From Schistosoma mansoni (taxonomy: Eukaryota > Platyhelminthes > Trematoda > Strigeidida > Schistosomatidae), in assembly GCF_000237925.1 (NCBI RefSeq), contig NC_031497.1, positions 1,364,001-1,428,000 on the forward strand: a stretch of 64,000 nucleotides of DNA, written 5' to 3'. The notes below the pieces were generated by a model. It was not told the origin of the DNA, did no database searches, and saw only the letters and a program-made list of their open reading frames with translations. This document shows positions 33,064 to 44,019 of this stretch, piece by piece (within the stretch, counting starts at the first letter, position 1; the number at the start of each line of letters is the position of its first letter). A program made the position numbers and the translations under genes.

Positions 33064-33760
33064 TCAGAAGAGGGTTTTGTGGAGATTTTAGTAATTAATA
33101 TAGTTGAAGTCATCAGTCAATTAAAGCTAGATAACCATGAAGAAAACCTGGAAGCACTGCTTGACGGCCAATTCGTCATATTGTGGAACTCCTCAACAGT
33201 GCGTATCCACGAGCCCGCCTCAAGAGATTCGAACCCAGGATCTATCGGTCTCGCGCGTGAGCTCTTAACCACTAGACCACTGAGCTGGCCGGCATCCAAC
33301 GATGTTAATGTCTAACTTTTACTAATCCACAAATTGAGCAACCATTCACCAAATGTCTTCAGTGAGTAGATATCTCCCAACAGACCTGATTGGATTCCAC
33401 TGGTGACTGCTTCTCACTAGAACTTCAGGAAATACCTCATGGAGCGAGTCACTAGTGAGCATATGTCGTCCCATAATAGAACGAAACGGCCATCCATTGC
33501 TTCCAGGTTTTCCATGATGGTCTAGCTTCAATTGACTCATAATCTCAACTACAAAAAATTACTAAAATCTTCACAAAACCTCCTTCTGATAATGATCATA
33601 TGCTCACTATTGACTGACTTCATGAGGTATTTCCTGGAGTTCTAGTGAGAAGCAGTGACCAGTGGAGTTCAACCAGGTCTGTTAAGAGATATCTACTCAC
33701 TGAAGACATTGGTAAATGGTTACTCAATTTAGTGGAGTGGTTGAGATTAGACGCAAACAG
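33064..33760. repeat. Family 2 ribozyme-SINE cluster, inverted termini
   Basis: A near-full minus-strand unit (33064-33465) is followed by a plus-strand ribozyme 3' half and tail (33469-33590). That runs head-to-tail into the 5' region of another plus-strand unit (33591-33760). The plus ribozyme fragment has GAAAC and ACGGCCAT. Confidence 0.85.
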
Positions 33761-34023
33761 TTTATTCAATCAATCAACTTATCCAATTTATTATCTGAAC
33801 TTGATATTACATTATCTTTGTAAGTATTTTTATTTTACTTCAACACTATATAAACATTCAAATCAAGTAATTGATTACAGTCGAATTTGAGAGAAAAAAA
33901 GATTAAATCAATATCTTTAAGTACACTCCTTTGTTCTCTGACAAAAAACCAGTATTTTGTTTAAAAATTCTTACATAATGTATTCGTTCATACAAAGCGT
34001 TTTGACAATCTTTAAAACATTCT

Positions 34024-34262
34024 AAGCAAAGATGGATAGTGGATAGCAGTGGAATCCATGACGTGCGTTTCGTCCTATTTGGGACTCGTCACATGGATGT
34101 ACTTGCATCTCAGAGTTGATGTTCAATCTGGAACTCGAACCCAGTACCATTCGCTTCAAACGCCATCACGTTATCCACTCGGCCACTGAGTCCTAATAGC
34201 CACTTGTTTGTGCAATGGGGTGAAGTGTAAATTCACTTTGTATTGTATGTTTGAATTTTCCC
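34024..34262 (-). repeat. Family 1 ribozyme-SINE
   Basis: Minus-strand 3' end, ribozyme, tRNA-like head and part of the 5' region. The core reads GTGACGA (C3 to G), and stem I reads CCAT/ATGG instead of CCAG/CTGG. It shares several private variants with 35252-35535 (see findings). Confidence 0.88.
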
Positions 34263-34508
34263 ATTGATGAACATCAACTCTGAGATGCAGGTTCATCCAA
34301 CTAATGAGTCCCAAATAGAACGAAATGCGCATCAAACTAGATTCCATTGCTAGCCACTATCCATCTTTGCCTTACAATGCTTGTGAAATAAAGCTATATC
34401 GAGGCAATACGAACAGTATACACATATGCCAATTAGAGACTGACCAGATGTAGTCCTAACAAATCAATGGGAAGATTCAATTAAACAATACTAAGTGAAT
34501 TTAAAACA
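34263..34508 (+). repeat. Family 1 SINE, tandem junction
   Basis: Plus-strand ribozyme (CTAATGA core, inactive) and 3' end, followed without a break by the 5' region of the next unit ('ggctatatcgaggcaatac'-type sequence). It abuts the minus-strand copy at 34262, an inverted arrangement. Confidence 0.85.
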
Positions 34509-34509
34509 T

Positions 34510-34937
34510 TCTTTCTCAACTCCCCCTCTCCGAATCTAGGGTGTAAGTTTAATATCAAACTACTTCTATAGTTGTATCATATCATTTGTTTTTAATAAAA
34601 AAAATCAATTTATCTTGGTTTAATGTCTATTAAATTAGAAACAACATCCAACTTACTTTATTTTAAGTCTTCATTTGGCATTACATAGACTCATATACAA
34701 CTACAAAGAATTACTAAATTCATCTCGCTCAATTGGTTACTTATTTATTGTAGAAGTCATTAATTTTCATTTTTTGTTGTTGTTTGCTCAATTACTTGGT
34801 TACTGTAAGTAATAATTATATTTATAAGTCACGTAATATATCAGTTTATTTTAAGGGAAATTTCCTGTCAGGAGAAAAAAAAATTGATTATCCTTTTTTT
34901 CACTCTTATTCATTCTGTCTAAAATTATATATTGTTG
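34510..34937. other. No gene seen
   Basis: AT-rich, nothing supported. Confidence 0.5.
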
Positions 34938-35236
34938 TGTATGTTATATATGTTTGTCGATATAAGTAGTATGTAACACTAATCGGAAGTGGAAACTTTA
35001 ACAGCAGCAAAAGGCTATGAAGGTTAACTTGAAGAGAACAGAAATAGAATTAGAAAGGAATTGTAAAATCAGAAAAATCATACAGAATGTAAAACGTAAA
35101 TGATGAAAAAATTGCAAATGAATTATTTGATGTATAGTTCTTTTTATTTTATCAAGATATTCTGTAATTTTGTATTATAAAATACATTGGTCATCTCCCC
35201 ACCCCCACCTATATTCTCGTTCATTACATTACACGT
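34938..35236 (+). repeat. Repeat S, complete
   Basis: Runs from 'gatataagtagtatgtaaca' to 'attctcgttcattac'. Used here as the reference copy: conserved 5' start, variable A-rich middle, conserved 'tcaagatattctgtaat' and C-rich 3' patch. Confidence 0.75.
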
Positions 35237-35251
35237 TAATTTAATAAATAA

Positions 35252-35535
35252 TGACTGATCAGTTGCAGTCCTAAAACATCAATAGGAAGATTCAAACATA
35301 CAATACTACGTGAATTTACACTTCACTCCATTGCACAAACAAGTGGCTATTAGGACTCAGTGGCCGAGTGGATAACGTGATGGCGTTTGAAGCGAATGGT
35401 ACTGGGTTCGAGTTCCAGATTGAACATCAACTCTGAGATGCAAGTGCATCCATGTGACGAGTCCCAAATAGAACGAAACGCACGTCATGGATTCCACTGC
35501 TACCCACTATCCATTATCCATCTTTGCTTTCATAA
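35252..35535 (+). repeat. Family 1 ribozyme-SINE
   Basis: 5' region, A box 'tggccgagtgg', B box 'ggttcgagttcc', ribozyme at about 35450-35495 and 3' end. Core GTGACGA (C3 to G), stem I CCAT/ATGG. Near-identical to the reverse complement of 34024-34262. Confidence 0.9.
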
Positions 35536-35740
35536 ATAATGGTTTATTTTTCTTAAAAAAATATGTTTTAGGGATCATTCTTCTAATAAACTGGAAAAGA
35601 TAGGTAAAGCTAATTTGATAGTATCTTTGTGGTCTCTTATCACTTAAACTATTTCTATAAAATGCTAATACTGTTTACAAAGAAAATTTCTTTTTTTGTG
35701 TAAACTGGCACCAATGAGTAATAACAAAAATTTAGATCGT
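35536..35740. other. No gene seen
   Basis: Short spacer between two family 1 copies. Confidence 0.5.
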
Positions 35741-36075
35741 AAGCAAAGATGGATGGTGGTTAGTAGTGGAATCCATGACACGCGTTTCATCCTATTTGGG
35801 ACTCGTCAGATGGTGTACCTGTATTCCAGAATTGATATTCACTCTGGGACTCCAATACAGTATCTTTCGCTTCAAACGCCATCGCGTTATCCACTCAGCT
35901 ACTGAGTCCGGATAGCCACTAGCTGGCACAATATGGTGAAGTTTAAATTCATTTTGTATTGTTTGTTCGAATCTTCTCATTGACGTTTACGACTGCAATT
36001 GATCAGTATCTTTTTGGAATATATACATCCTGTGTGGATCGCCTTGATATTGCCTTGAGTCATAAGCATTATAAT
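35741..36075 (-). repeat. Family 1 ribozyme-SINE, full length
   Basis: The most complete family 1 unit, 335 bp, from the 5' 'ataatgcttatgactcaagg' end to the 3' 'catctttgctta' end (minus strand). The ribozyme core CTGACGA and GAAA is intact. Stem I is CCAT/ATGG, a paired change from the usual CCAG/CTGG. Stem II is GTCC/GGAT with a G-U closing pair, which should lower activity. Confidence 0.9.
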
Positions 36076-36227
36076 CAAAAATAATTAAAATATTTTTGTC
36101 TCAATTAATGGGCTAAGTTCACGGTGAAGATTAAGATGAGAAATATAATTCTTTAGTACGGAATATTTCAACTTCCATCTAATGAACAGATGAGGTAGTG
36201 AGACTTTAACTTATGGACAACGTGTGA

Positions 36228-36446
36228 ACGATGCTAAAGTGACCTTGAGGATATCCACCTACTAGCTAGGACTAAATGAGGGTTACAAACCAGTATAAGA
36301 AATTAGGATTATGATTTACAGTTGATAGTTAGAGTTAAGAATTAGATTTCAGATTTTCATCATAAACTGACATCATCTAAAATGCCAAAACGTCATTTAA
36401 CTAAATGGTTGGATAAACTTCGCGCCGAAATCCAAAACCTGTCCTA
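36228..36446 (-). repeat. Repeat H
   Basis: Reverse complement of 8505-8745 over some 220 bp. Confidence 0.65.
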
Positions 36447-36449
36447 CTT

Positions 36450-37210
36450 AATCTAATTGATTTATCCATAAATTATAGTCTCGCTGCTAAGACTCCTATA
36501 GTCGTAGGGAACTAGAGAGTAATAGTTTCATCGCCAATAAGAACGCTTGATTTATTGATCCCTTCCGCAAAATATAATATCGTATTATATCATACGGATG
36601 GAATTATTGCTGTATATTAAGCATAATGAATCACACGCATATACATTATTAACTCTCAAGTTTAATTACATAATCACATTATGTATAGGTTAAGTTGATT
36701 GGATATATCTGACTGGAGTTAATCAGACGTTACTATTATCTTTGATTGAAGATAATCATAGAATGAAATGACAACCAATACCACACTCCATTCAACCGCT
36801 TACATCAACAGTAAACAATGTCTTCTGTGAAAAGTCCAGAGATATCATTAACAAAACATGAACAATCTACTGAGGCTATATGTTGTAAGATAATTTGACC
36901 AAGCGAATAACTAATCTCATTATTACTCACAAAAACATCAGTGATTAGATACTAACTACTGTATATATTTAGCAGAAGCCATCCTTTTCTTTTTACTCAA
37001 GCATAAGATAGAACTAATCATACAGTACAAGTGTACATTAGACATTTTGCAACGAATAGTTGAACTTTTCACATGTAATTTGTATTTATGCAGTTCAGAA
37101 ACATGAAAATTGATCATTAACCGATTAGATGTCATCTATATTGGTTTTTAATGATCCTGTAATATCCGACTCCAATTTGATTGTGTGACTATCGTTATCG
37201 TGGTGAACCA
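36450..37210. other. No gene seen
   Basis: AT-rich, no supported feature. Confidence 0.5.
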
Positions 37211-37214
37211 AATA

Positions 37215-37306
37215 AATAACAAGGTGAAAATGTAACTCAAGAGCAACGAATGAACTGGCCTGTCCAGAAGCTAAAATAAGCTATGTGGGCTTGGCATAGT
37301 AACCGA
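37215..37306 (+). mobile_element. LTR fossil, family beta, 3' end only
   Basis: Matches the last 90 bases of the LTR at 14420-14879 ('ccagaagctaaaataagct' and 'gtaaccgacact'). It is followed by an AT microsatellite. Confidence 0.65.

Positions 37307-37309
<3 letters not shown>

Positions 37310-37347
<38 letters not shown>
37310..37347. repeat. AT dinucleotide array
   Basis: Pure (at)n over 38 bases. Confidence 0.98.
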
Positions 37348-37348
<1 letters not shown>

Positions 37349-37349
37349 T

Positions 37350-37591
37350 GTAACACAGTAGTAGTTATATAATATACCCTTATGGGCAGGGTAATCTTGC
37401 ACTGGTTTTCAGGAGAACCAGACACCATCCAGAATTTCACGCGGCAACCCAAACAGTACAGCTCAATACCGCCCTATAGGAGAACCAGACGCTATATAGG
37501 CTTCAACGCTACGATCCAAACAGCACAGCCCAATCCGGTGGCGCAACCACTCAGGTACCAAACAACCTGGTGAACCAGTAACACAGTAGTA
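37350..37591 (+). repeat. 214-bp insert between 14-bp direct repeats
   Basis: gtaacacagtagta occurs at 37350-37363 and again at 37578-37591. Between them lies a GC-richer 214-bp block holding two imperfect copies of a roughly 70-bp motif that starts 'ggagaaccagac'. The flanks look like a target-site duplication. The insert has no poly-A tail, no inverted ends and no family that I recognise. A 63-codon frame (37382-37573) crosses it but is probably incidental. Confidence 0.6.
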
Positions 37592-37808
37592 AGTAGAACC
37601 ATATTATCTTTATTTTTTCCGAGTGGTGGTATTTTTCAAATTCTATGATTTTTAGTAATTTAGTTGAAGAAAGGTTTTGTTTATAAGTTGGATTATGTAT
37701 GAATATACACAACTGATAACTATTAATCTCATATTAGATTAGAAATGGAATACTAAGATAAATTAATGTATTAATTGGAGAACTTAAATTTAATAACCTC
37801 GATAAATC

Positions 37809-38202
37809 TGATAAGTCTTACTGATTGATGCACTATACTCGGATACTAAGCTAGTCTCGTAACCCCCCCCCCCCCAAGCTAGAACAACACAGCGACTTGG
37901 ACATGAGAGAAAAGGAGAAAAATATGCGAGAAGCACTTTGCTCCAAAGGCTCGTTTGTGTACAAAAAATATAGGGTTTTTATAGTATTTTAGAAGTCCTT
38001 GGGTTTTCCTGAAAATTCTGGAATGCTGCCAAACATAGTAGCAGTGTAGTAATCAGCCAATCAGAATTTCTACATGTGACTTTTCATTTTTTGCGATGTT
38101 TCTAGCAAAACTTCTGGTCAAACGCTGATTGGATAAAATGCCTCTTAATGTTTCCTGAGTTTGTCATGTCTATTGCGAGAAATTTTCAGGATCGCCCCAA
38201 CA
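37809..38202 (-). mobile_element. Solo LTR fossil, family gamma
   Basis: A 394-bp block, TGTTGG to TTATCA on the minus strand, with aaatc on both sides (37804-37808 and 38203-38207). It contains a TATA-like 'actataaaaaccctata' on its own sense strand and a run of C at 37862-37874. No internal region. The clean flanks suggest a fairly young insertion. Single copy in this window. Confidence 0.82.
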
Positions 38203-38207
38203 AAATC

Positions 38208-38535
38208 TTTTAAGGATACATATTACGATAAATTGGTCTTAGTTTGTTGACCATTAAGAACTAGGAATCAATTGGGAAATGTTTTGGTCTACTAAGGAAT
38301 TCCTTAAAAACTGTCTACCTAGAATTTTTAAAATATGTAGTCAGCATGATACTATTGAGCCTTTTAGTTAGTATGCAATACCATTTGTAAGGGTTTGTAT
38401 TTTCCTGCTGTTTTCTTGTAATTAATTGGTTTCTATTAGCATGGGTCAGGCTTGATCTCTGCTTTGATATAATCATTTTGCTACAAACCCTTTAAAATGA
38501 AATTAATACTCGTTGTGCAAGCCAGTGATTACCTG
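38208..38535. other. No gene seen
   Basis: AT-rich, nothing supported. Confidence 0.5.
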
Positions 38536-38536
38536 A

Positions 38537-38703
38537 CCAAATAGCTTTAAGGATAACATGTTGGGATTTAAGGCGAAAGGCTCTAGTTTCGAGTCTTAGG
38601 ATTCATATCGGCACCGTGATACAAGTTCATCTAGCTGACGAGTCCCAAACAGAACGAAACTCCTATCCTGAATTTCACTGTTAGTCACTACCCAACTTCG
38701 ATG
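38537..38703 (+). repeat. Family 1 ribozyme-SINE, degraded
   Basis: tRNA-like head with a B-box remnant ('agtttcgagtctt') and a ribozyme with CTGACGA and GAAA present. Stem III is no longer palindromic and stem II has a C-A mismatch. Confidence 0.8.
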
Positions 38704-39010
38704 GTATTCTCAAGTGTTATTTACTTAGTTTCGATTCAGCAAATTTGTAATCCTTCAATCGAACTAGTACATTATCGCTTCACTTCCACTTTATTTGAAT
38801 TTATAATTCACAGCTTTCATAAGAAGTCTAAAGTAATCAAATTTCAAAACTAATCAGTGATGTAGTTATGATTATTTCCAAGTTAGATAACTGATGATTG
38901 TTGATTTATATTAAATAGATGCAAAATAAAAAAAAATTTGTACAATTGTATACTGTTAATCATGATGGTACTGAATTTGAATTTATATGAAGTTTTGTAT
39001 TTATATCTGC

Positions 39011-39437
39011 ACGGAGCTGGAACGTGGTGAACTACTACATCTACCGTCAAGAAGGTACAAGTATTTATAAACAGTTGTCGTCGCAAAATACTCAACATTC
39101 ACCGATCGGATACTATCAGCAACAGCGTTTTATGGGAGAGGACAAACCAGCTTCCATCTGAAGAGGAAATTAAGAAAAGACGTTGGAAGTGGATAGGACA
39201 TACATTAAGGAAATTACCTACTGCACCATGAGGCAAGTCCTAACTTGGAATCGGGAAGAAAAGCGGAAAAGAGGAAGACCAAAGAACACATTACACCGGG
39301 AAATAGAAGCAGATACTAAAAGGATGAATGTTAACTGGAAAGAACTGAAAAGGACTGCCCAGGACAGGTTCGGATGGCGAATGCTGATGGGTGGCCTATG
39401 CTCCTCCATGAGGGGTAACAGGCGTAAGTAAGTAAGT
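39011..39437 (+). mobile_element. RTE-clade LINE, 3' part
   Basis: Plus-strand ORF2 C-terminus: the DTISNS block, [13 protein letters not shown], then after a frameshift near 39225 [20 protein letters not shown] and GRRMLMGGL-like end, finishing in 'aagtaagtaag'. 5'-truncated. Confidence 0.88.
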
Positions 39438-39439
39438 TT

Positions 39440-39833
39440 GTATTTTTATATGCAATCGTGCTAGACTACATATTATTTAATGATAATCAATCATTAATTT
39501 AAATCGTTTAGAAGTTAAATTGATTTTCATAAAACCACCCAATTAATTATAATAACAGTTAAATAAATACCCCCCTCTAGTAAATAAATAGTTTTATATC
39601 ATTTATTTTTTTCTAATGACCTACCACAAATTTTTATTTATCTGATTTGTCACTGTGGGCATTTTTTTCTTTCTCTTTTTTTGTTTTTTTTTCTGGTGAA
39701 GATGGATATTCATTAATCTTTTTGTACTGTAGAATAAATTTTAGTATTTTTATTTGTAATTTAATCTCAAGAGAGTAACTAGTGAATAGATAAATCGACT
39801 ACTTCACAATCGATAGATCACTGAGTAGTGACT
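39440..39833. other. No gene seen
   Basis: AT-rich with poly-T runs near 39663-39692. Confidence 0.5.
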
Positions 39834-39835
39834 AA

Positions 39836-40226
39836 TTCCACAAAACCCCCTTCTAATAATGATCATATGCTCACTAGTGACTGGTTCCATGAGGTATTTC
39901 CTGAAGTTCTAATGAGAAGAAGTGACCAGTGGAGTTCAACCAGGTCTGTTGTGAAATAGTAACTCATTGAACACAATGGTGAATGGTTGCTCAATTTCGT
40001 GGATTGTTTGAAGTTAGACAATTAACACCGTTGGATGACGACTAGCTCAGTGGTTTAGTGGTTAAGCGTTCGCGTGCGAGACTGGTAGGTCTTGGGTTCG
40101 AATCTCGCGAGGCGGGATCGTGTATGCACACTGCTGAAGAGTCCCACAATAGGACGAAATGAACGTCGAGTGCTTCCAGATTTTCCATGATGGTCTAGCT
40201 TCAATGAACTCATGATTTCAACTATA
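39836..40226 (+). repeat. Family 2 ribozyme-SINE
   Basis: Begins in a tail ('ccacaaaaccccctt'), crosses the tandem junction and continues through a full unit: 5' region, A box 'tagctcagtggtttag', B box 'gggttcgaatctc', ribozyme (about 40129-40175) and tail. Ribozyme core CTGAAGA and GAAA are intact, but stem III reads TGAACGTC and cannot pair as usual. Confidence 0.88.
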
Positions 40227-40247
40227 CAAAATTCCATGTTTATCAAG

Positions 40248-40530
40248 TCATTCTTTATGCAGATCAAAATCGACCAGTCAATTTGCAATATGGTCATAGG
40301 TCTAAGTAACTCGACATAACATGCACTTGACTGAAATGTTATTTGGTAAATGTTGGTCGATAGGAAACCCTAGTTGATTTACATCTTTTATTTTTTGCGC
40401 ACTTATAGGTAATGTTTACCCATAACCTTGATGGAAATGATGGTCTCGGGTGGATTCAGTTCCATGTTACTTAACTTCACAATCAGTAACATTACCACTG
40501 ATCTATTCGGATTGAGACTAACCTATCGTG
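40248..40530 (-). repeat. Family 3 SINE, degraded
   Basis: On the minus strand: A-box-like 'aatagatcagtggtaa', head, degraded ribozyme region and tail with 'gaccatattgcaaattga'. Follows the 56784-57126 copy over nearly its whole length. Confidence 0.6.
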
Positions 40531-40565
40531 GGATGAATTTATTTAAAATCGATTGATCACAGAAT

Positions 40566-40735
40566 TAATAATCAATCTAAGTGACATTGGATCGAATCCC
40601 CTGTAGAGCATTGAAACATTTTTCTGACAAGCACAAAATAGTATGAAATCTAAGTTAAGGATTTTCTGTTCACTACATCCAATCACCACCTTACATCTCG
40701 ATTCAGTCTGTCAGTACTGTGAAAGGTAAACAGAT
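40566..40735 (+). repeat. Family 3 SINE, degraded
   Basis: Plus-strand B-box region 'tggatcgaatcc', broken ribozyme region and tail start ('tccaatcaccacctta'). Confidence 0.55.
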
Positions 40736-40762
40736 CTTCCTTACACATCCATCTCTCTCTCC

Positions 40763-40766
<4 letters not shown>

Positions 40767-40799
<33 letters not shown>
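40767..40799. repeat. AT dinucleotide array
   Basis: (at)n run next to the degraded family 3 copies. Confidence 0.95.
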
Positions 40800-40802
<3 letters not shown>

Positions 40803-40867
40803 ATAATCGGTTGATTACATTATTTCAGACCTCTATTAGTTTGCTTAAAACATACTCCAAAGATATA

Positions 40868-41045
40868 TCCAGTGGGTGAATGGAGATAGTCGACGGGAAA
40901 CCCTGAACCAAGTTTTCGTGTCATTTGGTGCATATCTGTAAAGCATACATGGATTCTAAGGGAATCGATGGTTTCCAGCAAGATTGTTGACCACCTTGCA
41001 AGTTGATCAAGAGAAGATGATCAGATTTAAAAACTAGACAAACAT
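40868..41045 (-). repeat. Family 3 SINE, degraded
   Basis: Minus-strand ribozyme and tail remnants, aligning with 'gttttcgtgtcatttggtgc' to the ribozyme of 56948-56990. The core is lost. Confidence 0.5.
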
Positions 41046-41049
41046 GATA

Positions 41050-41936
41050 CTAGTTACTAATAGGGTCTCAGTTAGTAAAAATGAAAGTAATATCTTTATT
41101 TAAAACAAAAAGTATGTTGTGTTTTTAGAACTCTGATTTCTTTCATTTATTCATTGGTGATCATTTACACTTTATATAAAGTATATGAATCAATATGAAC
41201 TGATCTCTACTTTAAAACACTGAGATTACAGACGAATATAGTGGCCATAGGATAGCCAATGGCAACCCTCGATCAGTGGTTTGGTTTTCTTCCATCATGA
41301 ACGTAAACCGTACGTTCGAGGGTATAGATGCCTGAATGTTTGATCTAAGTCCTCTGTCTTGGTTCATTTGATCACTGATTCAAATAGTTTAAATAATCGA
41401 GTTGAGTACATACAGTGGTTTGTGACTGAATCATGGTTTAATGGTAGTGTATATAATTGAGAAAATACAGCATGTATTATTATTTATTAAACACTTTATC
41501 TTCGTTTTATAAAGTGATCTACGTTATATGTCAAATATACCACACAAATAAAACTACTGATCTAGATGTCTGATCAGATATGACGGCTCACTTGACGTGA
41601 GTAAATAGATGAACAAGGGTTCCTTCAGTAACTGTATCAAACAATCAATCCGACTTATTTGATGCTTAGACAACTTGGCGTTTAAGGTGATTCAAACAAT
41701 CTTGCTCCATATTAAACACGACTTCATATTTTCACCCAAAAAATGCAGAAGGCCTATGATAGTAGAGATTGAGCATGAAAATTTTCTTATAGGTTTGCTT
41801 TGAAGTCTTCAAATAGTATTAATGTGGTATTGATCTATTGTAAAAAATAATCATTTTATTTCCCTAAAAATAATTGTATCTCAATTTCTGGTATGTTTTG
41901 ATTATAAGGCGCAAAACCCTTGGTGCTGAATATCTT
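41050..41936. other. No gene seen
   Basis: AT-rich. A weak family 3-like stretch at 41275-41350 was not strong enough to call. Confidence 0.45.
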
Positions 41937-41938
41937 AT

Positions 41939-41987
<49 letters not shown>

Positions 41988-42543
41988 GCCTGTTACTCCC
42001 AATGGAGCTTTGACCGCCGACCAGCATTCTCCAACCCACTCTATCCTCGGCCTTCCTTTCTAGTTTTATCTAGTTTTTGTTCATTCTTCTCATGTCTGTC
42101 TCCATTTCTCGGCGTAATGTGTTCTTTGGTCTTCCTCTTTTCCTTTGACCTTCAGGATTCCATGTGAGGGCTTGCCTTGTGACACAATTAGGTGATTTCC
42201 TCAAGGTGTGCCCAATCCACTTCTAGCTCTTCTTCCTGATTTCTTCCTCCACTGAAATCTGGTTTGTTGTCTCCCACAGTAACTTGTTGCTGATAGTGTC
42301 TAGCCATCGGATCCGAAGTATTTTGCGTAGACAGGTGTTAATAAACACTTGTATCTTCTGGATGATGGCTTTCGTAGTTCTCCACGTCTCCGCCCCATAC
42401 AGTAGAACTGTGTTGACATTTGTATTGAAAATTCTGATGTTGGTATTGGTTGACAATAGTTTTGAGTTCCAGATGTTCCTCAGTTGTAAATATGCTGCTC
42501 ATGTTTTGCCTATCCGCGCCCTCACATCTACATCTGATCCATC
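41937..42543 (-). mobile_element. RTE-clade LINE with long TTAC tail
   Basis: The 3' end carries about 12 units of (TTAC), the longest tail in the window and perhaps a recent insertion. Minus-strand translation gives [29 protein letters not shown] and the following C-terminus; 5'-truncated near the LGSIID region. Confidence 0.9.
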
Positions 42544-42764
42544 TTTCTTAAACTTAGTTTATTTAGATGGTAAAGTTAAGTCATAACTATAAACTATATT
42601 GCATTCACCGGAAAATATTCATCAAATGGACAACACCAACTAAGTACAACCACTATAGGGAGATTTTTGTTGATTGCTGAGTTTTTATAGTTTATATCAC
42701 GCAACAATCATACTGATACAATCATTATAAATAAGGAATTATTAAACAGGAATTTTTTCGATCT

Positions 42765-42900
42765 TGTATAGGACCACTCAGTAGTGTGCACCCAATACCC
42801 TAGCTCAAGAACTTCAGTTTAGCGGCGAGCGCTTAGCCTCTATGTCACTAAGCTGCATAAGGTGCATATGTTTAATTCTAATCAATTCACTATAGTTTCA
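42765..42900 (-). repeat. Family 2-like SINE remnant
   Basis: Minus-strand ribozyme-like and head-like blocks ('ccactcagtagtgtgcacc'). Highly degraded. Confidence 0.4.
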
Positions 42901-42904
42901 GACC

Positions 42905-43938
42905 ATCTTTCATTGTTTTGAGTTGATAACTGTCTTATACATGACAGAGTTGTATATGTTTACAATGACCTTCAAAATAAGGTAGAAAATGTAAGAATAA
43001 ACATTAACAAACCATCAAAAGAAGAAAGTCATTAGGGCTGGACAAAATTATAGGCGATAAATAGGGGGATTCATCAACTTGGTGTAACTGAATCGTATTG
43101 TAAACATTGACATTAGTTGACAACGCATTGACGTTTGATGTGGAAAGTACTGTGTGCTGGTGTTGGAATAAGCATCTAAGGTGAACGAAAAGACTTGCTT
43201 CAGTTTTGTATAGTTTGAAAATCTGACCATTCAAAATGTAATTCCAACCATAAAGAAAGGTGAGTAAATGAAGTACCTAAACATTCTTAATGTTTTTTTT
43301 GCTCAATAGAAAAGGCGGCTTAACCATTCAACCAACTTTGACCATCTCTCACACTTAACCTACCCAAGATTTTACCACAAATACACATATTGAAAATATA
43401 AGTTCAATGAATAAATGATTCTTTTCGATTATTTCTTCATCAAAGCCCATCTTTTACGTACAACAGAAGCCATAGTTACACAAATCAATAAACCTAATCC
43501 TTGTGTATCGAAAAAGTTTGTTCAGTCTGTTAATCTACTATAGTCTTCTTCATCTTAGTTACTATGTTGTTCACTTAATTTTGCGTAATCTTTCTCCCTT
43601 AATAACCTGGTTTCCCAATTTCTTTTTTCGCTCCAGACTAATTTTACGAACAACACTAAACATTTTTATACAGTTGCTTAACGTAGAACTTACTTAGTTC
43701 TTTTTCTTATGTAATGAATTGATACAGTTAGCTGATTGCTCAATTTTATACTTAGGTCTATTTTTCACACCTGTTGTATTTCTAACCGGTTACTGTTTTG
43801 TTAGATTGACCAACCATCATCTATTTGGTATTGATTTTATGTTTAACTTTAAAACTAACATCTTAGTGTAGAGTATTAGTGAGAAACAAAGAAAAAATAT
43901 TCTTCTCTCAACTTAATTTTTCTAATATGTTAACATGA
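42905..43938. other. No gene seen
   Basis: About 1 kb, AT-rich. Overlapping minus-strand frames at 43004-43234 and 43048-43230 show no recognisable domain. Confidence 0.5.
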
Positions 43939-43941
43939 ACT

Positions 43942-44019
43942 ATAAGCAAAGATGGATAGTGGATAGCAGTGGAATCCAGAACGCGCGTTTCGTTTGACTT
44001 GGGACTCATTAGTTGGATA
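43942..44019 (-). repeat. Family 1 SINE, ribozyme 3' piece, inverted
   Basis: Minus-strand 3' end and ribozyme region, joined at 44019/44020 to a plus-strand copy. Confidence 0.75.

Noticed and set aside
35340-35420. Possible tRNA-Leu or tRNA-Ser gene (good A and B boxes)
   Set aside because: It is the promoter head of a family 1 SINE; there is no acceptor stem pairing or gene-like end. The same applies to the other A/B box pairs in the window.
26994-35535. CRISPR-like array of family 1 copies
   Set aside because: Copies differ in orientation and length with irregular spacing; they are dispersed retroposons in a eukaryotic genome.
41275-41350. Further family 3 copy
   Set aside because: Only scattered similarity to the ribozyme and tail; alignment by eye is not convincing.
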